64,000 bases of DNA, taken from Aquatica leii. Its lineage: Eukaryota; Arthropoda; Insecta; Coleoptera; Lampyridae. The DNA is taken from the NCBI GenBank assembly GCA_035610365.1, contig CM069435.1, positions 60,261,389-60,325,388 on the forward strand, given 5' to 3'. Positions 58,042 through 64,000 of this stretch are shown one piece after another; position 1 is the stretch's first letter, and every line of letters starts with the position of its first letter. The position numbers and the translations under genes are program-made. The notes beneath the pieces are model-generated. The model saw only the letters and a program-made list of their open reading frames with translations, was not told where the DNA came from and ran no database searches.

Positions 58042-59030
58042 ATGCAGCTCAAGATAAATTGCCGGAATTTAACGCCGTGTTATCAACTTCCGTTAGCGTT
58101 GATTGAGATTACATCTTTCTCGCAGTCAGTATTGTTAGGCAAGCGTTTGGAGTCAAACATCAACTCTCGTAACTCTTTTAACTTTTCAACATCAGAGACC
58201 AAGAACAAAGTTCAAGAGCCATCTGTAGCCTTTGTTGGTAAGATTTCTGGTTCCGTTTCTTTTGCTAATCATTCTTCTATATCTACTTCCATTTCGAAAA
58301 CTTGTGTTTGTTGTTGTCAAAATGACAAGCCTTTACGTATTCTTCGTTCTCTTCTTTATCTTCCTTTTAATTTTTTCAGTTTCCAGGATTATTAGGCCTA
58401 CTACTGACCTTTGGTACTTAGGTTTAGTGTCTAAAGTTACGTATTCTCGTCTATTCTCTCGTTGGAATGTTGTGAAATTTTTTTTATGTAAACGGGTACG
58501 TGTTTCTCAATCTAATTCTTGTGTGTGGAAATTAGTTGTTCCATCGCAACATCGCAAGCAACTTATTCACGATCACCATATTATATCTGGTTGTGATCAC
58601 CGCAGTGTTAGGCGCACTATAGAAGCTCTTTGCCGTCATTTCTACTGGCTTCATATAAGATCTAAGGGTGGCGAGTTCATGCGCTGCTTCTTGTGTTCGA
58701 ACTCATAATGAAACCATCTTACTATGTCGCGTTGTCACGCATTGCTAGGTACGCCAAAGCTTCCTAACACTTGCGTTACTACGAAACTTTTTACACGACT
58801 ACATAGGGGTCGTGCTGTTTCTCTTGATGTAAAAGCCGCTATTCTTGCTTTTGCATCTACTTCGTCAATCACTTCTAATTATTATTTGCTGTCTCCTTCT
58901 AATTGTTTGCTTCTTTTTCATCGGCGTCGCAAGCGTCTTGACTATGTTGACGGTATTTTGTTGATTATAACTGATATGCTACCCAATTGTTTTTTTGTTT
59001 GCTTGCTGTACTAAAGTTCTTTTTTCTTAT
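58042..59030 (+). pseudogene. Gypsy-type integrase zinc-binding fragment
   Basis: Near 58520-58700 the frame reads CVWKLVVPSQHRKQLIHDHH, IISGCDHRSVRRTIEALCRH then FYWLHIRSKGGEFMRCFLC, the HHCC integrase domain (H-x-H ... CxxC) of Ty3/Gypsy elements. Upstream frames to 58042 and a downstream frame to 59014 are open for ~100 codons but lack motifs I can name. The fragment is isolated: no RT or core precedes or follows with confidence. Confidence 0.65.
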
Positions 59031-59254
59031 GTTTCGAGTAAATTTCGAAATATCGAATTAGAACATATGTCAATAGGTAAACCTGATTCCGACGAGTAAT
59101 CCTTTTTCTTAACCCAACATGGAGTTTAAAAAAAATAGAGTGTTAGCACAAACTTCGAGTGGTATTAAACGGCTAATCGCTTTCGAGCACTGGTCACTCA
59201 TTGAATTCTGTTCAAAAGACCCAGTCTTTCAATAAAATCTAATTTTAATTTTTC

Positions 59255-61320
59255 TTTGTTTTCGTAACAACAGGTACGCAATTTCTGCTGATATTGAGAA
59301 GATGTACAGATATTTATCTGTTAGTTGATCCCAAGCAACGCAATTTTTAAAAAATTATGTGGCAAGATGATGAATATGATCTTGTTCAGACTTTTCATCT
59401 CAATACGGTAACTTAAAGCTTCGTTTTTGGTCATACGTTCTTTATTTCAATTGGGTATAGACTGTAAACCATAATTTCCGGACTTGTCTAGAATGATAAA
59501 ACAAGACTTTTATGTTGATGACGTTCTCACTACAGCAGAGACGTTAAAAGAAGCTCAAAGATGTCAAATGATCTTTCAGTTTTGAGTTATATTGATTCTT
59601 TAGATATTCATCCGCATGCATTAGAAATAAGGTGTAACGAGCATACGAAAACCTTGGGACTAATATGATCATTTTCACTTGAACAATTTTTATTTTCTAT
59701 AGCTCCTATTGTTAATTCTACCATAACAAAATGTGTTAAAAATGATTCTTTAGGAATTATAGAGAGCAAAAATATCGTAGGATAAAATAGTGCTCCCTGA
59801 GTTGTACAAACAATGGTCATCGTTTCGCAAAGAATTGTCATCTCTCAATAGTTTAAAGCTTCCGCGTCTTATTTCGATTGTAAACCCTATTGACACACAG
59901 CTGCATGGCTTTCGTGATGCTTCTAGGCTAGGATGTGAAGGTTGCATTTTTGATAGGAGATAAATTAGGACACGTTGCTGTTCATACTTTAGTTTTAAAA
60001 GCTAAAGTTGACCCTATTAAGAAAACAACAATTCCTCATTTAGATTTGTGTGGAGCAACAATCTTGGCTAGGTTAATAAGCCACTGCTGCAGAATCCTAA
60101 ATATTCCAATCTCTTAAATGTTTTTTTGGACAGACTACTATTGTTTTAGGTTGAATAAAAACCAACGCTACCATTTTTCAATTATTTGTTTGTAATTGAG
60201 TGGTCGAGAAAAACTCCAACTATTGTCACGCAATTAACTTGTGAAAATGTGTGCCCGCATAATTCCCTTAATTCCATTTCTAGACGATCATGGCATTACA
60301 AGAGTTGGCGATCGTTTAGCCAATTTACAATACTCAAGTAAAAGGATACGTTCTATTTTTCTGTCAGGAAAACACATCTTATTATAAAAAAGAGCATGTT
60401 TTGCTGTTAGGAATAGGTATTGGATAACTTCAGGAAGAAGTTTAGCTAATAAGATTACACGAAACTGCACAAAATTTTTCAAGGTATCCCCTAAAACTGT
60501 GGGACCTCTTTTGGATCATTTGCCTTCTTTCTGTGTAAACCCATTTGATTCATTTTAAACTGTGAGCGTAGACTACGCAGACCAGGTCAAGGTTGCAAGA
60601 TGATAAAATTATATATCTGTGTATTTGTGTGTTTTGCCACTAAAGCCATGCATTTGAAACTGGTAACACAATTGTTAACTAAATGTTTTATTTTAACTTT
60701 AAGAAGGTTTACGTCACAGCGTGGTAAACCGCAAATTATATACAACGATAAAAATTTTATTGGGGCAAATCGTAAAATCCGCGAATTACTCGAATTTTTA
60801 AAAGACATTGATGAAACGTTATCGCGAGCGGGAATTAGTGAAGGAAGTTTATACTGGTTAACTCTTCGCATTTTGGAGGTATATGGGAGACAACGGCAAA
60901 GTCTACCAAGTTGCATTGCTAGTAATGCGCGTTTAATATTTGAACAAAATATGACTTTGTTCACGCAAATATATTACGTCCTTCTTGTCCTCTTACCTCA
61001 ATATCTTCCGACCCTACCGATTTCCTTACTGTCACCCTTCGATACTTTCTTGTTGGAACACCATTAACAGGAGTACGATCACCTGATGTTGCAACCATTC
61101 CTGAATCAAGACTTTCTCTATATCAACGTATTCAAAGATTACATCAGCATTTTTGGTCTCGCTGGAGCAAGGATTATATCTCTTCTTTGTTGGAAACTTA
61201 AACGTGTGCTACAGATTCAATCAGGCAGCGATGGGATGGTACAAGTGGTTACGGTCAACACTTCGCACGGAGCAGTAAAACGCGCAGTAACATACTGAAA
61301 CATCCGAGAAATTACTTGGA
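59255..61320 (+). pseudogene. BEL/Pao remnant (RT to integrase end)
   Basis: From about 59275 RT pieces include YAISADIEKMYRY-like sequence and EYDLVQTFHLNTVT (59373), and the catalytic box reads DFYVDDVLTTAETLKEAQRC at 59500. RNase H appears at 59890-60115 (QLHGFRDASRLGCEGCIF, HTLVLKAKVDPIKKTTIPHL and DLCGATILARL). The integrase core follows at 60600: YICVFVCFATKAMHLKLVTQ and LRRFTSQRGKPQIIYND. The C-terminus is at 61030-61300 with LVGTPLTGVRSPDVATIPES-like and VQVVTVNTSHGAVKRAVTY. Frequent frame changes. Confidence 0.85.
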
Positions 61321-61341
61321 AATGCAAGAGCCTTCTAGAAC

Positions 61342-61752
61342 TGTTATCTAGTTTCTAGAAGATATAGCGAAAAGTGAGGAACGATCGAGAAGAATTCGCC
61401 AATGTCTATAAAAGCCGAAGATGGAAATCGTAGGTCAGTTATTGCTGGAATGTGAATGCGTGCAGTATTAAATAAATAAGCAAGTGAAGATAAATAAGTG
61501 ATTAGCACGTGCGGAGTTTTAAATAAATCGAGTGAACGTGACTATCAGCTGTGAAATCCGAGGACGTTATCTTATCTCGTGTTAGTTATCTTAAGTGTTA
61601 TACAACGGTTATACATAAATTATAGTGTAAGTGTTTTTATTATTAGATTTAATTAGTTCCGTTGATTTAAAAGTATACATATTTCTATAATAAGTAAACG
61701 TAGTTTTAGTCGTTTATAAATAAATTAGTTAATAATAAATAAGAACGTAACA
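61342..61752 (+). repeat. 5' LTR of the right-edge Gypsy-type element
   Basis: It starts TGTTATC and ends GTAACA (411 bp); a TGG-starting primer-site candidate follows at 61754 and gag 300 bases later. A TATA box lies inside. The partner 3' LTR would be beyond the window. It might instead be the 3' LTR of the BEL remnant just upstream, but no polypurine tract precedes it. Confidence 0.55.
61407..61413 (+). promoter_or_regulatory. TATA box in the LTR
   Basis: TATAAAA, with an initiator-like TCAGTT about 28 bases downstream (61435). This is the expected U3/R boundary layout of an LTR promoter. Confidence 0.5.
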
Positions 61753-61753
61753 G

Positions 61754-61771
61754 TGGCGTCAGGTGTTGAGG
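61754..61771 (+). promoter_or_regulatory. Candidate primer-binding site
   Basis: 'tggcgtcaggtgttgagg' begins one base after the LTR. TGG pairs with a tRNA CCA end. The matching tRNA was not determined. Confidence 0.45.
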
Positions 61772-62068
61772 TATCAAACCGTTCGCGATTTTTAGTGTGA
61801 ATACCATTAAGTTATTTGATATCACACCCGTAATAAAAACATTGCGTAAATATCTGTTAAGATTCGCGATAAGCGTGTTTATTTATAAAGTTAAAATAGT
61901 GTTTATTAAACTTTTTCTTTTAACAAGTGCGTGATTGCGATATTAATTAAAGTCGTTTCCGTGGTTTAATATTAATAAGTGAATCGTTATTAAATTTTGT
62001 GTTATATAAAAACTGCATTTTAAAAAGTAGTGTATTTAAAACTTTATATTCGTGTTATATTTAAATTT

Positions 62069-63218
62069 ATGCCGGTGACGCGTTTGCAAGCAGTCAAAAT
62101 GGATTCAAAAATAATTGAAATTCTCGAATCGATGAATAGAAAAATGGGCGAAAATTCACAGAAAATTGAAGAAAAACTGTCGGAAAGTTCAAGAAAAATG
62201 GAAGAAAATGCTAGAAGTTTAAAAAGAAGAAATAAGAGCGAGCATGGAAAATCAAATAAAGACTATTGAGGAACAAATACAGGTTAGTGTAGGAAATCAA
62301 ATCAAAATTGCGCAAGAGGAAACCCAAGCAGATATGCTAAATTTGAAAGAAGAAATTTGCGAATCTGTGAATGAGAAAATAGAAGCAATAGAGGACAAAT
62401 TAGAAGACAGAATAAAACTGATTGAAGAAAGAATGAAGCAGATGAATTGTCACGGCGAAGGAAGCGTCACGAGTGAGGATTTAATAATGGACCATCGTGA
62501 AGAAAACACTCACAAGTTCAAAGTTGTACCACCGAATTTTGATGGTAAAGTTCCATAGTCAACCTACTACAAGCAGTTTGAAGCCGCAGCTACTGCTAAT
62601 GGTTAGAGCAACAAGCAGAAAGCGACGTCTTTAATCGTGTCCTTACGTGGAGAAGCGCTGGGAATTTTACAAACTGTTCCGGACCATCTGCAAGAAAATT
62701 ACGAACTCTTAATATCACGATTAGAAATGAGATATGGGGATGCTCATCTTCAACAAGTATACCAAGCTCAAATTAAAAGTCGGGTTCAGAAAGCTGCCGA
62801 AAGTCTTCAAGAGTTTGAGGCTGACATCGCTAGATTAACACGGCTTGCGTATCCTACAGCACCGGATACCTTCCTGGAGCAGTTAGCTATTCAAACTTTC
62901 GTAGATGGCCTCCGAGACAGCGAAACACAGCAGACCCTCCGGTTAGCTCGACCGAAGACGTTAGATGACTCATTAACCCATGCTCTGGAGTTCGAGGCGG
63001 CGAAACAAGCGTCGCACCGAGGCAACCATAAGCTCCGTTGTGCTGCAGAAGTATCCTCGCACACAGAAGAAAGCATTGAAGACATAGTGCGACGGGTATT
63101 TCGGGAACGAGAAGCTCGAGGAAGAGAACTGACGTGCTGGAACTGCGGAGAAGTGGGTCATGTACGACGCCGTTGTACTAAGCCCAAAAGAAGACGAGAA
63201 GAGCGTCCGGAAAACTAG
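62069..63218 (+). pseudogene. Gypsy gag, lightly broken
   Basis: The ATG at 62069 starts MPVTRLQAVKMDSKIIEILE, a long heptad-like coiled coil (KMGENSQKIEEKLSES and IKLIEERMKQM). A one-base gain in an A run near 62220-62225 shifts the frame. Then FKVVPPNFDGKVP, two in-frame TAGs at 62556 and 62604 (both at positions where W is expected), and the gag core with LRGEALGILQTVPDHLQ and FLEQLAIQTFVDGLRD. The CCHC knuckle CWNCGEVGHVRRRC is intact near 63140. The frame ends at TAG 63216. Only three point defects, so it is young compared with other elements here. Confidence 0.85.
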
Positions 63219-64000
63219 AACGGGTCGACCGAATGGGGCGAAAGTCGACCTCAACGAGCCATGCCCCGGAGATTACCATTCAAACGGCATCGCCTAGCGA
63301 GCAGGTGTATTGCATTTATCTCGATGGCAAGATCAATGGAAGAAGCGTTCAGTTACTGGTTGACACGGGAGCGACGAAGACCATCATTCGTCCTGACATG
63401 TTATTGGAAAACGAGAAGACATCACCAGTAACAGTACGACTTCGAACGGCGACGGGCGACGAAATACCTACTCACGGACAAGTCAAAGTAACCATTGGTT
63501 TGGGAAATGGAGTACTCGACCATCAAGTACTGGTAGCCGACATCACGGAAGAAGTTATCCTGGGAATGGACGTGATACAGAAGTATGGGTTCCATTTGGA
63601 TATGAAGAACGATGTCCTGAAGATCGACAATGAAGAAATTCCTTTTCATTCGTCAGAGAAGGCAGCCGTGCGAGTCTTATTGAGTGAAGACGTGACTCTG
63701 CCTGCAAGGACTGAAAGTGTGGTGATGGCACGCCTGGATGGAAGCCTCCGGGAAGGCTACATACGCGCTATTGAACCAATGGAGGGCGGCTTAGTTGAAA
63801 AGGGACTACTCGTTGGCAGAACTTTAGTACGAGTAAAGAAGACGATGCCAGTAAGGATCTTAAACATCAACTCAGATCCTGTAACGCTGAAAAAGAAGAC
63901 CGTGGTAGGCCAATGCACGCCAGTATCACAAATTGTGAGATGCGTGAAGTCGAACGAAGATACGTCGCCGAAGAAGTGTCCACAACATCTATTGGACATT
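63182..64000 (+). CDS. Gypsy pol, protease and following linker (runs off edge)
   Basis: The frame opens just after a TAA at 63179 and overlaps gag by 37 nt in the -1 frame. It encodes an aspartic protease: QLLVDTGATKTIIRPDML (active-site DTG at about 63362), TATGDEIPTHG, and EEVILGMDVIQKYGFHLD (the ILGxD flap-end motif). A ~100-residue linker follows (ARLDGSLREGYIRAIEP, TLVRVKKTMPVRILNINSD), continuous to the window end with no stop. The reverse transcriptase would follow outside. Processing of the polyprotein is its presumed role. Confidence 0.9.

Overview
The window looks like insect nuclear DNA: AT-rich, introns with GT/AG borders (some only 48-49 bp), AATAAA signals, and insect-type transposons (BEL/Pao with a DUF1759-type gag, Gypsy, R1-like and CR1-group LINEs, piggyBac, pogo, PIF/Harbinger with a MADF partner gene). 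I cannot name the species. Everything here was read by eye; no search or alignment program was run.

Host genes. I can support two, both on the + strand, both missing their 5' ends, and paralogous. Gene A has exons at 6894-6964, 14336-14533, 14583-14716 and 14765-14993 with a probable last exon at 15037-15071. Gene B has exons at 28219-28336, 42130-42336, 42385-42518 and 49967-50212. Intron phases match, the third exon is 134 nt in both, and the small introns are 48-49 bp. The products look like small proteins with about four membrane segments. I do not recognise the family with certainty.

The rest is mostly nested, decayed mobile DNA. From the left: a 2 kb Copia-linked repeat present twice (1-2048 and 8339-10337); a remnant of an insect repeat-family protein that I suspect is capsid-like (2400-2995, minus); a complete-ended but broken pogo-type element (3780-6487); a tRNA-derived SINE head with a three-copy tandem repeat (10967-11475); a minus-strand Gypsy element with an internal inversion and a 2 kb insertion (16133-21605); a nearly complete CR1-group LINE with a long ORF2 (about 23100-27363); a MITE with perfect 56-bp inverted ends (28448-28652); a two-gene PIF/Harbinger element carrying a solo LTR (30036-34083); a DDE_3-type transposase remnant; an internally deleted piggyBac (35299-36700); an R1-like LINE fragment; and a minus-strand Gypsy remnant (39100-41050).

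From 42554 to 49943 a 7.4 kb composite block, bounded by 12-bp inverted repeats, sits in what was about a 58-bp intron of gene B. It holds a Gypsy fragment, a BEL/Pao fragment and smaller pieces. Then come a second piggyBac remnant, a 1.1 kb element full of TTGCWGCAA palindromes (53474-54582), an RTE-like LINE remnant, a Gypsy integrase piece, a plus-strand BEL/Pao remnant, and the 5' half of a younger Gypsy-type element (LTR, gag, start of pol) that runs off the right edge.
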